From positions 12,528 to 76,527 of the forward strand of contig CAJTYM010000016.1 in the NCBI GenBank assembly GCA_910583835.1: a stretch of DNA of 64,000 bases. The letters run 5' to 3'. Below are positions 42,183-52,400 of the stretch, piece after piece. The position numbers were made by a program, and so were the translations under genes. The DNA is from an uncultured Lachnospiraceae bacterium. GTDB lineage: Bacteria; Bacillota; Clostridia; Lachnospirales; Lachnospiraceae. Numbering within the stretch: the stretch's first letter is position 1; the number at the start of each line of letters is the position of its first letter. The notes under the pieces are model-generated. The model saw only the letters and a list, made by a program, of their open reading frames with translations, had not been told where the DNA came from and made no database searches.

Positions 42183-43796
42183 GTGAGAAAGTTTAGCAGA
42201 ATTGTCGTGCTATGCCTCTTTTTGGCGGCGGCAGGCCTCTGGGGCTGCGGCAATAAGGGAGAGGAAAGAGAGCTGGGGGAGTATACCCGCATATCCCTCT
42301 TTTGCGATGTGGATTTCTGGACACCGCCGGAATGGGAGACGAGAGAAGATACGATTACCGGTAAGATTACCAAAGAGACGGGAGTGGCGCTTGATACCAC
42401 GGTTCCGCCGCAGGATGCGGACAACCAGGTACGGCTGATGCTGGCAAATGACAACCTTACGGATTTGGTATGCGTGACGAATGAAACGACAATCAGCCAG
42501 ATTGTCTCTTCCGGGAAATTCTGGAACCTGGAAGAGTTTTTTCAGAAGTACCTTCCGGATGCCCAGATACTGAAGAATTTTCCCAACGACGTGAAACAGA
42601 GGCAGGTGAAACGGGATGGGGGCTGGTATTCCTATCCGTCCCATCTTGCAGTAGGTGAAGTGACGGAAATCTGGAAGGCCAGCTCTGAATGTTATGAGGA
42701 CATGGTAAAATATGCATGCAACAGCGGAATCATCTGGAAGAAGGAACTGCTTGAGGAACTGGGGCTTGAAGTGGAAGAACTGCGGACGGAAGAACAGGTA
42801 CTGGCGGCATTTGAAAAAGCCGTACAGGGGAGTGAGGGGAGAAAGAATCCGATAATCCCCATTATGCTGGATGGGCAGAATTACTGGGACCATTCCCTGG
42901 CATTTTTCCTGGGTACGTTTGGGGCGGAGCCGGTGGATGCCAAGGGGAATTATATAGATCCTATCCTCCAGCCGGAAGCGAAGGAAGCCTTGGCTTATCT
43001 CAATCAGATTGTGCAAAAGGGCTATTTTCAGCCGGAAAGGCTGGCGTTGTCCAATGCACAGATTCGGCAGATGATTGCGGGCGGAAATGTACTTTGTTTT
43101 GTGGGCAATACGGCAAATCTTGATGTGGATACCAGAGACTGGGTATCTTCCGGTCCTATCCTGCCGTCCTCCGGCAAGCATCCGGTCTATGGAAGGGAAG
43201 AGCAGGTAAGCCTGGGCTGGATCAATACGTTCATATCCAAAAGCTGCGAACATCCGCAGGAACTTGCCGAATGGATGGATTATATGATCAGCCCCAAGGG
43301 GCGGTTTCTGTGGAAATTTGGGGAAGAGGGCGTTCATTATGAGATGGAGGATGGATTGGTAAAAATGACGGAAGAAGGGAAGAGGGCAAAGAGGGATTAT
43401 GGCAATACCGGGGTTGACGCCTGGTGGATGTTCCATAACACAGCCTGGGAACGGAGCGTGCTCGCCCCATATGAAGAAGGAAGCACAGAGGCGGCAGATA
43501 CGCAGCTGAGGGTTGCTTATGGGAAAGCTAAGGAAAGCAGGAAATATAACAAATCCTTGTTGCAGATGTCTTTAGGTGAAGGGGACCAGGGGCTTGAGGC
43601 GGAAGTGCAGAGCTACAAAGAGAAGCAGCTTCCCAAGGTGATTCTGGCAGAGGATGATGAACGTTTTGAACAGGAGTATCAGATTCTCATGGATGGGTTA
43701 AAATCATGTGGAATTGAGGAACTGGATGCAGAGAAAAATAAACAGTACCAGAAGAACTGTCAGGAGCAGAAGGACAGGATTGCCAAGGTGAATTAG
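42183..43796 (+). CDS. Lipoprotein solute-binding protein (family 1, LipO type)
   Basis: 537 residues. Type II signal peptide with a lipobox (AAAGLWGC, Cys21-22) places it on the outer face of the membrane. The body follows the YtcQ/LipO group of large carbohydrate-binding lipoproteins: FWTPPEWETREDTITGKITKETGV, MLANDNLTDLVCV, NSGIIWKKELLEELGLE, and LAEWMDYMISPKGRFLWKFGEEGVHY. Such proteins usually serve LplB/YtcP permeases, but none are in the window. It is directly followed by the sensor kinase (17 nt) and likely co-transcribed with it, so it may act as a periplasmic ligand sensor for that kinase. GTG start with AAGGAGGGG. Confidence 0.87.
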   Translation: MRKFSRIVVLCLFLAAAGLWGCGNKGEERELGEYTRISLFCDVDFWTPPEWETREDTITGKITKETGVALDTTVPPQDADNQVRLMLANDNLTDLVCVTNETTISQIVSSGKFWNLEEFFQKYLPDAQILKNFPNDVKQRQVKRDGGWYSYPSHLAVGEVTEIWKASSECYEDMVKYACNSGIIWKKELLEELGLEVEELRTEEQVLAAFEKAVQGSEGRKNPIIPIMLDGQNYWDHSLAFFLGTFGAEPVDAKGNYIDPILQPEAKEALAYLNQIVQKGYFQPERLALSNAQIRQMIAGGNVLCFVGNTANLDVDTRDWVSSGPILPSSGKHPVYGREEQVSLGWINTFISKSCEHPQELAEWMDYMISPKGRFLWKFGEEGVHYEMEDGLVKMTEEGKRAKRDYGNTGVDAWWMFHNTAWERSVLAPYEEGSTEAADTQLRVAYGKAKESRKYNKSLLQMSLGEGDQGLEAEVQSYKEKQLPKVILAEDDERFEQEYQILMDGLKSCGIEELDAEKNKQYQKNCQEQKDRIAKVN

Positions 43797-43813
43797 CAAA
43801 GGAAGGTGCAGTT

Positions 43814-45541
43814 TTGGCGGGAAAAAAAGCGGGCAGGCAGAGTATTTTTAAGCAGCTTTTGGCTTTGGGCGTGGTATTGATGCTGGTTCTTATGGCGGCA
43901 TTCGCAATTACAAATATTCAGATGCGGTCGCTGAGACAGAAAAATATACTGGCTTTAAACGAGCAGAATATGGCGCAGATTTCAGATGAAGTGGACAGTT
44001 ACCGGGAACTGATGACACAGATTGCTACGGTAACGGCGTATTCGCCGACAATGTATACTTATTTTTCTCAGAATTCCATAGAGCGTTTGATTCTCACGGA
44101 TGATATAAATACGGTTTTTTCCAATACGATTTTGCTGGAGGACAATATTGCGGGAATCTGTGTATTTGACCGTCAGATGGAAATGATTGCCAGCATGGGG
44201 AATGGGGCGCAGGACGAAGGGACGCCGGAGGTGGTGAAAACCAGAAAGGATCAGCAGGAGTACAGCAGCCTCTTTTACCTGTCTGATTCCAGAACGCCAT
44301 ATTTTGCGTTTTATTTCCCGGTGTTTAATTTAAACAGCCAGGTATATGGGGAACAGATTGGCATGTGCGTATTTATTATGGAGATGGGGAAGCTGGAGGA
44401 AGCCCTGCGTGGACAGCAGGCAACAAGGCATACGCAGCTTTATATTGTGGATGGGATGAATCAGGTTATGGCTGTTTTGGGCGGGGATGATATGGAAGAG
44501 TTAGAGCCGCAGCTGCTGCGGACTACGGCAGATTATCTGGTAGAGAGCCGTGAACTGCCAGTAGGCGGCTGGCAGCTTGTGAGCAGAATACCCCGGAATG
44601 AGCTTTACCAGGGTGCAGACGGAAGCCTTGGCTTCTATACGGCGGCATACTTGCTTGCCTTAGCGCTTTTGCTGTGCATGATTCTGTTTTGCTACCGCAG
44701 GCTGGTACTGCCCATACGGAACATGGACAGTTTTGTCAGGGAAGTCCAGAAAGAGCCGGGAGCGCGTATGCAGGTCGGCAGGCAGGATGAGATTGGAACC
44801 GTAGAACTTGGGCTGAACCGGATGCTGGACAGCATTGAAGAAAAGAATATGCAGATTCAGGAGGCAAGGGAGAAAGCGTATCAGATGGAGAATGCGGAAA
44901 AGCAATTGCAGATACTCGCCTACCGCAATCAGATTAATCCGCATTTTCTGTATAATACCTTAGACTGTATCCGGGGTATGGCGTTGTACCATGAGGAGGA
45001 AGAGATAGCGGAAATTACGCTGGCGCTGTCCAGGTTGTTCCGTTTTGCCGTAAAAGGGGGAAATGTGGTAAAGGTGGAAGAAGAAGTCTGCCATATTCAG
45101 GATTACGCCCATATCATAGAACATCGTTTTCACGGCAGGATTCAGGTGCGGACAGAGGTTGCGGAAGATGTGAAGGAGAAGCATGTTATTAAGTTCCTGC
45201 TGCAGCCTTTGATAGAAAATGCGGTATTCCATGGACTGGAAGGAAAAGTGGAGGGCGGATGGGTCCGGGCGTCCATTCGTATGGAAGGGGAACGTAAGCT
45301 TTGCTGTGTTGTTGAGGACAATGGCTGCGGAATAGAGACGGAGAAGCTGGCTGCTTTAAGAAGGGGGATGGAGAGCCGTGAAAGCCAAAATGGAATCGGC
45401 ATGTCGAATATTTATCAGCGGCTGAAATTATTTTATGGAGAGGAAGCATTTTTTGAGATTGAGAGTGAACGGAATGCGGGAACGAAAGTGATTATCGTAA
45501 TACCGGAACGACCGGAGGAAGGGATGATAACAGATGTATAG
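43814..45541 (+). CDS. YesM-type sensor histidine kinase
   Basis: 575 residues. Membrane helix at about 14-37, an extracellular Cache-like sensor of about 230 residues, a second helix at about 277-300 (AAYLLALALLLCMILFCYRRL), HAMP, and a His_kinase domain with QINPHFLYNTLD (His377). The HATPase has LLQPLIENAVFHGLE, VEDNGCGI and NGIGMSNIYQRL. The layout is that of YesM/LytS kinases that sense extracellular oligosaccharides. TTG start, with GGAAGGTG upstream. The stop overlaps the regulator gene by 8 bases. With the lipoprotein gene in front it forms a three-gene sensing unit. Confidence 0.92.
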   Translation: MAGKKAGRQSIFKQLLALGVVLMLVLMAAFAITNIQMRSLRQKNILALNEQNMAQISDEVDSYRELMTQIATVTAYSPTMYTYFSQNSIERLILTDDINTVFSNTILLEDNIAGICVFDRQMEMIASMGNGAQDEGTPEVVKTRKDQQEYSSLFYLSDSRTPYFAFYFPVFNLNSQVYGEQIGMCVFIMEMGKLEEALRGQQATRHTQLYIVDGMNQVMAVLGGDDMEELEPQLLRTTADYLVESRELPVGGWQLVSRIPRNELYQGADGSLGFYTAAYLLALALLLCMILFCYRRLVLPIRNMDSFVREVQKEPGARMQVGRQDEIGTVELGLNRMLDSIEEKNMQIQEAREKAYQMENAEKQLQILAYRNQINPHFLYNTLDCIRGMALYHEEEEIAEITLALSRLFRFAVKGGNVVKVEEEVCHIQDYAHIIEHRFHGRIQVRTEVAEDVKEKHVIKFLLQPLIENAVFHGLEGKVEGGWVRASIRMEGERKLCCVVEDNGCGIETEKLAALRRGMESRESQNGIGMSNIYQRLKLFYGEEAFFEIESERNAGTKVIIVIPERPEEGMITDV

Positions 45542-46271
45542 GGTCTTTTTGGCGGATGACGAAATCTGGGAAACGATAGGATTGAAAAAATTAATAGAAA
45601 AATCAGGACTGCCTATTCAGGTTATCGGAGAGGCAGAGAACGGAATTGTGGCGTTGGAGCAGATTGAGAAGAAGAAACCGGATATCCTGATAACTGATAT
45701 CCGTATGCCGGGGCTGAATGGGTTGGAGCTGGCAGAAGAAATTAGGAAGAAGGAGCTTGAACTTGATATTATTGTGCTCAGCGGCTATGCAGAATTTGAG
45801 TATGCAAAGAAAGCTATGCAATATGGTGTGCGTGACTATCTTCTGAAGCCGGTGGAACAGGAAGACCTCAACCAAGTAATGAAAAAAGTGATTGAGAAAA
45901 GCGGAAAATCCAGGGAGGGAGCACAAGAATCGGGGGATAATGCAGAATTGGAAAACCCAACGGTTATCAAGCAGATTTTGGGAGAAATCCAGAATTCTTA
46001 TACAGAAGACATTACTTTAAGCAACCTTGCCGAAAAGTATAATATCAGCGTCAGCCGTCTCAGTATTAGGATGAAGGAGAAACTGGGCATGTCATTTACA
46101 AAATACCTTACCTTTAGGCGCGTGCAGAGGGCGAAAGAATTGTTGGCGGATGACAGCCTGTCCATTGAACAGATTGCGGAGATGGTGGGATATCGGGATT
46201 ACTTTTACTTCATCAGGGTCTTTAAGAAAGCGACGGGGGTTTCGCCGAGCGTATACCGAAGGAATCTGTGA
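45534..46271 (+). CDS. YesN-type response regulator (REC plus AraC HTH)
   Basis: 245 residues. Receiver at 1-120 with FLADDE, phospho-acceptor ILITDIRMPG (Asp55), LSGYAEFEYAKKAM and LLKPV. AraC-type DNA-binding domain at about 145-245: two helix-turn-helix units (ITLSNLAEKYNISVSRLSIR; SIEQIAEMVGYRDYFYFIRV followed by FKKATGVSPSVYRRNL). Cognate partner of the overlapping kinase. Likely targets are the surface glycosidase genes downstream, two of which share an upstream site at a conserved distance from the -10 box. Confidence 0.93.
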   Translation: MYRVFLADDEIWETIGLKKLIEKSGLPIQVIGEAENGIVALEQIEKKKPDILITDIRMPGLNGLELAEEIRKKELELDIIVLSGYAEFEYAKKAMQYGVRDYLLKPVEQEDLNQVMKKVIEKSGKSREGAQESGDNAELENPTVIKQILGEIQNSYTEDITLSNLAEKYNISVSRLSIRMKEKLGMSFTKYLTFRRVQRAKELLADDSLSIEQIAEMVGYRDYFYFIRVFKKATGVSPSVYRRNL

Positions 46272-46290
46272 TGGGGATAGTTTAAAACAG

Positions 46291-46349
46291 AAAAAAGTAC
46301 CAAAAAACGAAATTTATTACATGGGAAATAAATTTCGTTTTTTTATAAT
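46291..46349 (+). promoter_or_regulatory. Bipartite activator-type site and TATAAT box of the first GH43 gene
   Basis: AAAAAAGTACCAAAA (46291-46305), then TATTACATG (46315-46323), then TATAAT (46344-46349). The G of GTACC is 47 nt before the -10. The same order and offset occur at 53119-53178, where the spacing is 48. Confidence 0.6.
46302..46343 (+). terminator. Hairpin after the regulator gene, overlapping the promoter
   Basis: A perfect 17-bp stem (46302-46318 with 46327-46343; core AACGAAATTTATT/AATAAATTTCGTT), ending in seven T. It should end the sensor-regulator mRNA. It also occupies the -42 to -1 side of the TATAAT at 46344, so on DNA it may act as an operator too. Confidence 0.8.
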
Positions 46350-46451
46350 ATTTTTATGGAGTTTGTGCAGTGAAATGCGATATAGGAAGGGAAACCTATC
46401 GTCAATTTGTACATTTTTCAAACAGAATATTATAAAAAAGGAGGAGAATTA

Positions 46452-49400
46452 ATGAAACAGTATGTGAAACGCTGTCTGGCATTCGTGTTAAGCTTTGCCA
46501 TGATGGCAACCATGCTCCCTTCATTGCCGGTGCAGGCGGCAGGGGAGGAGCAACAGGCGATTGGCACTACGCAGACAATAAACTGCGGGAAGTTTGTGCG
46601 CGCCGGGGCTTTCAGCGGAAAGCCAGAGAATAAGGAGGCTACCGCTGCCTCTATCCTGATAGGAACTAAGAATACGAATGCGGCAGGAAATCAGGAGGCG
46701 GCTGCCTATGTAAACCAGGAGACGGCAACAGCCAGCAAGAATATTGGCGGCAACAGGGTGGCAGCCATGGCGTTTGAACTGCCGGCGAAGAAAGTCAGCG
46801 ACAGCGAGGGAGGCATAGACCCGGATCTTATCAGCCATGCGGAAGCGGTCATTACCATATTTGATGGCAACGACCAGCTGCAGGGAGGGGTTCAGACCAA
46901 GGCAGCCATCTTCCAGGTGGATGCTGCAAAATATGCAGGTTTGGCGGATGATACGGCGGCAAATGCGCCGGGGGCGACTTTCCCGGCAAAAGACGGCTAT
47001 GCCAAAGATAAAACAGTATACAGCAAGGAGTGGATTGGCTATCACAATTATGCAGACCAGAAGCAGAAGGTGACGTTTGATGTGACTGACTGGGTAAAGG
47101 AAGCGGTGAGGAATGGAGACAAATATGCCATTTACCGTCTGCAGACAGTGACTGCGGGTTACTTTATATATCACAGGCTGAATACGAATGAAAGCCCACA
47201 GCTTTCCATAACCACGCTGACGGAAGAGGAAGTGGTAGCGCAGGTTAAGAATGATATCAACGTGCCGAAGGAGACGAGAGGGAACTTTACCCTTCCGCTT
47301 GAGGGCGTATGCAAAACCAAGATTGCCTGGTCTTCTTCCGATGACTGCATTAAGATTGAGGATGGAAAGGCAGTTGTGACAAGACCCACGGATGCGGATA
47401 AGGAAGTGACCTTGACAGCAACTATTTCTCGTGGGGCAGCAACAGATACAGCAACATACAAAGTAAAAGTGTTAAAACGTGTATTTGGCGAGGCATGGGC
47501 AACGTTTGATTTTAATGCGGATGCCCAGGACGGCAAATTTACATCCGGCAGCGTGGAGGCTGTTATCACCGGAACAGGAACCGGAGCATCATTGCAGGAA
47601 AGAGATGCAGAGAATGGAAAGGCTTTGTATCTGGACGGTTCTGCAAAATGGCTGAACCTGCAGGCAGCAGGAGGCGGCAGCCTGTTGACGGGAGTTGAGG
47701 AACTTACCGTTTCCTTCGATGCCAAACCGGACAGGACCGGCACAAACTGGGGATTCTATGCGGCGCCCGATGATAAGACCCAGACAAATAACAAAGAGCA
47801 TTATATCGGGGCATTGATAAACGGCGGAAATACCAAGATTGAGAGATATAATAATACCAATGGGCGTCCGGCAACAATATCAGCGCCTACGGGAACGGAT
47901 TGGTCCCATGTGGATGTTGTGTTTGAGGAGGCTGCAACGGTTCTCTATGTGGATGGCATAAGAGCCGGGAGCGTAGCCAGCAGCTATAAGCTAGGCGATA
48001 TCCTTGGCAATGCCAGCATCTTCCAGATTGGAAAGGCAAACTGGGGAAATGGGGAATATTACAAAGGCTGGATTGACAACTTTACGATTTATGACCATGC
48101 ACTGACGCCGACAGAACTTTGCAGCGTTGAAGAAGTGACGCGGCTGGTCAGCGATGACTCGGGCTCCCTGGCAGTTCCTGCGCAGGTAAAGGCAGACTTT
48201 GAACTTCCGGTTAAGGGTGAGAATGGCTCAGACATCAGCTGGACAGTTACAAAAGGCACTGCCATTAAGATTGAAAATAACAAGGCAGCCGTGACCAGGT
48301 CGGAAGAGAAGGATGAGGAAGTAACGCTGAAAGCAGAACTTTCCATCGGACAGGTGAAGAAGACGAAGGACTTTCAGGTGACGGTTTTGAAAAAACCGAA
48401 TGCTGCAGAAAGCATCAGAGCCGCATTGGAGGCGATTGTGATTCCCAATGCCAATGATATCCGCGACAATATCACGCTTCCTGTTGAGGTTCAAGTGCCT
48501 GGTGAGCCGGAAAAGGTGACAGTTACCTGGAAATCTGATAAGACGGATATCATCACAGACAGCAAGAATGATAAAAACCAGGAGGCCGGCATGGTAACGC
48601 GCCCGGCACAGGACACAGAGGTAACCTTGACAGCCACCGCTTCTATGCAGGGGCAGTCAGATCATAAAGACATCAAAGTTACCGTAAAGGCGAAGAAAGA
48701 AATGGGCAAGAACACTTCCTACCTGTTTGCGCACTTTACAGGTACGGAGGGGCGCGCTACCGATGAGCAGATTTATTTTGCAACGAGTGAGGACGGCAGC
48801 AACTGGCTGGATATGACAGCCAATGGAGATCCTGCGCTGACTTCCACGGTAGGAGAAGAGGGAGTCCGCGACCCATTCCTGCTCCGTTCCCATAACGGTG
48901 ATAAGTTCTGGCTGATAGCTACCGATCTGAGCATTTTCCACCGCGGCGGCTGGGGCAATGCACAGGCAACAACAACCGGCAGCACAGAACTCGTAATCTG
49001 GGAATCCACAGATTTGGTGAACTGGGGAGAACCCCGCCTTGCAGATGTGGCTTCTAAGATACCCGGGGCAGGAATGGCATGGGCGCCGGAAGCGTTTTAT
49101 GATTCCGAGACCGGCAACTATGTCGTTTACTGGGCAACGCGTTCTGTGGAGACAAATGAAATCGGCGCGCCGGTAAATATGTTCTACTGCACGACCAGGG
49201 ATTTCTACACATTTACAGAACCGGTGCTGTGGATTGACCGCGACCATGACATTATTGACACCACGATGATTTATAACGACAAAGACGGCAAATATTACCG
49301 CGCTTCCGGAGATGGGCAGATTACAATTGAATCCAGCGAGTCCATTTATGACGGCTGGCAGATTATTGGCACATTAAAGGATATATTTAACAATAATAAC

Positions 49401-52400
49401 TATAGCGGCGGCAAGTTGGAAGGACCGGAGTTTTTCGAGTACTGTGAAGATGACTGGCTGAAAAATGAGCAAGGCGAACCTGTCCGCACCTGGGGGCTGA
49501 TGTGCGACCAGTATGCTGAGGGCAAGGGCTACCTGCCGTTCCGTACGACTGATTTGTCTGATATGTCGACAAACAGCTGGTCAGCGGCAACAGATATAAA
49601 GTTCGGTTCCTTGAAGAAACGCCATGGGACGATTCTTCCGGTAACGGATGCAGAGTACAAGGCAGTGATGAATAAGTTTGGCTACCCTGTAGGGGATGAG
49701 CCCATAGAGCAGAAAGTCCTTGCTGAATTTGACTTTGATGAGGAGACAGATTTAGGGGACGGAAAGAAAGGCTTTACCAGTGAGAATGCCAAGGCAGTGG
49801 GAAATTACACCTTAAAGGACAGTTATGACAGCGAAGCCGGCAAGGCGCTGTATCTGGACGGCAGCGATACGAATTTCCTGGCGGTTACAGACAAAAATGG
49901 CAAGAGCCTTCTGACCGGTGTAAAGGAAATGACAATTTCCTATGAATTCAAACCGGACCGCTCAAGCACCAATTGGGTGATGTATGCAGCTCCCGGCACA
50001 AGTGCGCCGACAAATAACAATGAGCGGTACTTAGGAATTCTGGCAAATAATGGCAAGACCACGTTGGAACGCTATAATAACAGCGGAAAACGGCCGACAA
50101 ACCCCAGTGTACAGACGGACAACGGCTGGAGCAGGGTAGATATTGTGATGACGGAGACGTCCACTACGATGTATTTAAACGGAGAGAAAGTGACGACAGC
50201 CGACAGTGAATACAAGCTCGCGTATATTCTGGGAGGTTCCAGTATCCTGCAGATTGGTAAGGCGAACTGGGGAAGCGGAGAATACTGCAAAGGGTGGATT
50301 GACAACTTCCGCATCGAGAATAAAGCGCTTACCGAGGCACAGGTACAGGCGATGGTTGGCGATTTTGCAGACAGGATTCCCTTGGAAATCACCTCTGCTA
50401 CCGTGGGAACAGCCCCCAACCGGACAGCCGCCCTCGAATACCGCGGAACAGACGACCATACGGCAATTACGTCCCTTGTGGATTATGGCAAGAGGGAAAT
50501 TCAGCCTTATGTACGCAAAGGTACAGATTTGACGCAGATTCCGGTAAATATCAGCTTGAATGAAACGATTGACAGCATCAAAGCAGACGGAAAAGCATTT
50601 ACAAATGGCTCTAAATTAGATTTATCCAAAGATGTTGCGATTGTTCTCACAAAGGGCAGCAAGACAACGACATGGAAATTAAAGAAACCGATATTCAGCA
50701 ACAACCCGGTATTGCCTGGTCAGTATGCAGACCCGGATATTGATTATTTTGACGGAAAGTTCTGGATTTACCCGACGACAGACGGTTATCCGTCCTGGAG
50801 CGGCACAGTCTTCCATGCATTTTCCTCGCCGGATATGGTGAACTGGGAAGATGAAGGCATTATCATGGAACTGGCAAAAACGAATCCGGGCGTGAACGAC
50901 AAAGGCGTACAGATTGCAGCCTCCCCATGGGCGGTAAAGGGCAGCGCGTGGGCGCCGACAATTGAGAAGAAAAACGGAAAATATTATTTCTACTACTGCG
51001 GCAAAGAAGAAAGCGGTTCCTCCTCTGTAGGAGTGGCAGTGGCAGATAATCCGGCAGGACCTTATACCGATAAAGGAACGCCGTTGGTTACCAAAGCTAT
51101 GACTGATAAAGCCGGGGCAGGCGTAGGCCAGGCCATCGATCCTTCCATCTTTACAGATGATAATGGGAAATCCTATATTCTTCTTGGAAATGGCAGCGCG
51201 GTTATCGCCGAGCTGAACGATGATATGATGAGCATCAAGGACGGCACCATCAAACGGATTAGTGGGCTGACAGATTTCCGTGAGTCTGTAATTGTAACGA
51301 AGAAAGATGGCAAGTATTATTGGACCTGGTCCTGTGATGACGCCAACAGCCCCAATTACCATGTGAATTATGGCGTCAGCGATAAATTGATTCAGGATGA
51401 TGGGACCGTAAAGGTAGAATTAAAGAAGAAAAACCTCCTGAGCAAGGATGAGGGCAAGAACATTCTGGGCAGCGCCCACCAGTCCGTAGTGCAGGTGAAA
51501 GATGCCAGCGGCAAAGACCGTTACTTCATGGCATACCATAGGTTCTACACACCACTGAATATCTTTACTTCACAGGATGGGCTTGGCAAACACCGTGAGA
51601 CCTGTATCGATGAGATTACTTTCGATGAAAATGGCGAAATGGTGATTGCTCCTACCTTAGAAGGCGTATCGGCAGTGGAAGTAGCGCCGCAGGTTGCGGA
51701 TGACGGCAAGGGCAGGATGGAAGTGGATGTCCAGGCAGTTGTGCCGGGCAGCGGCAAGAAGGTTGCAGTACAGCTTCCGGCTTCCTTTGCAGACAGCGTG
51801 AAAAAGAGCCCGACTGCAGAAGCCTCCATCCAGGTGAATATTCCGGCAAGCGTACCGGGAGACCAGGTTGCGGAGATTATGCTGGCAAAAGAAATCCTGC
51901 AGGCTGCCAAAGATGCCGGGAAGGACCTTACGGTATCCGTAGGCGGCAGCAGCCCCTATACATGGGTGTTCCGTGCGCAGGATCTGGCAAATGCGCAGAT
52001 TGCAGATTTGAATCTGGCATTGGCTGCAGACGGCACAAAAGATACAGAGATATTGGATTTATTAAAGGAAGACCAGGATGGCATGGTGCTCTCCTTTGCA
52101 CAGGAAGGTGAGATTCCGGCAGCAAAGGTAACGGTAAATGGCAAGGATGGCTGGAAAGCCGGCGACAAGGTTACGCTCAGCTATTACAACCCGCAGACCA
52201 AGGCGCTGGAAAATGCCGGGGAGTATACGCTTGGCGAAGACGGCAAAGCAACGCTTGACATCACGAAGGGCGGAAAGTATGTACTGTGGCAAAAGGCAGC
52301 GCCAGTGACGGTAAGCAGCGTGACGCTGAGTAAGACCAGCATTACCCTTGAGCCGGGGCGCAGTGAGAGACTGACGGCAACCGTGCTTCCGGCAAATGCC

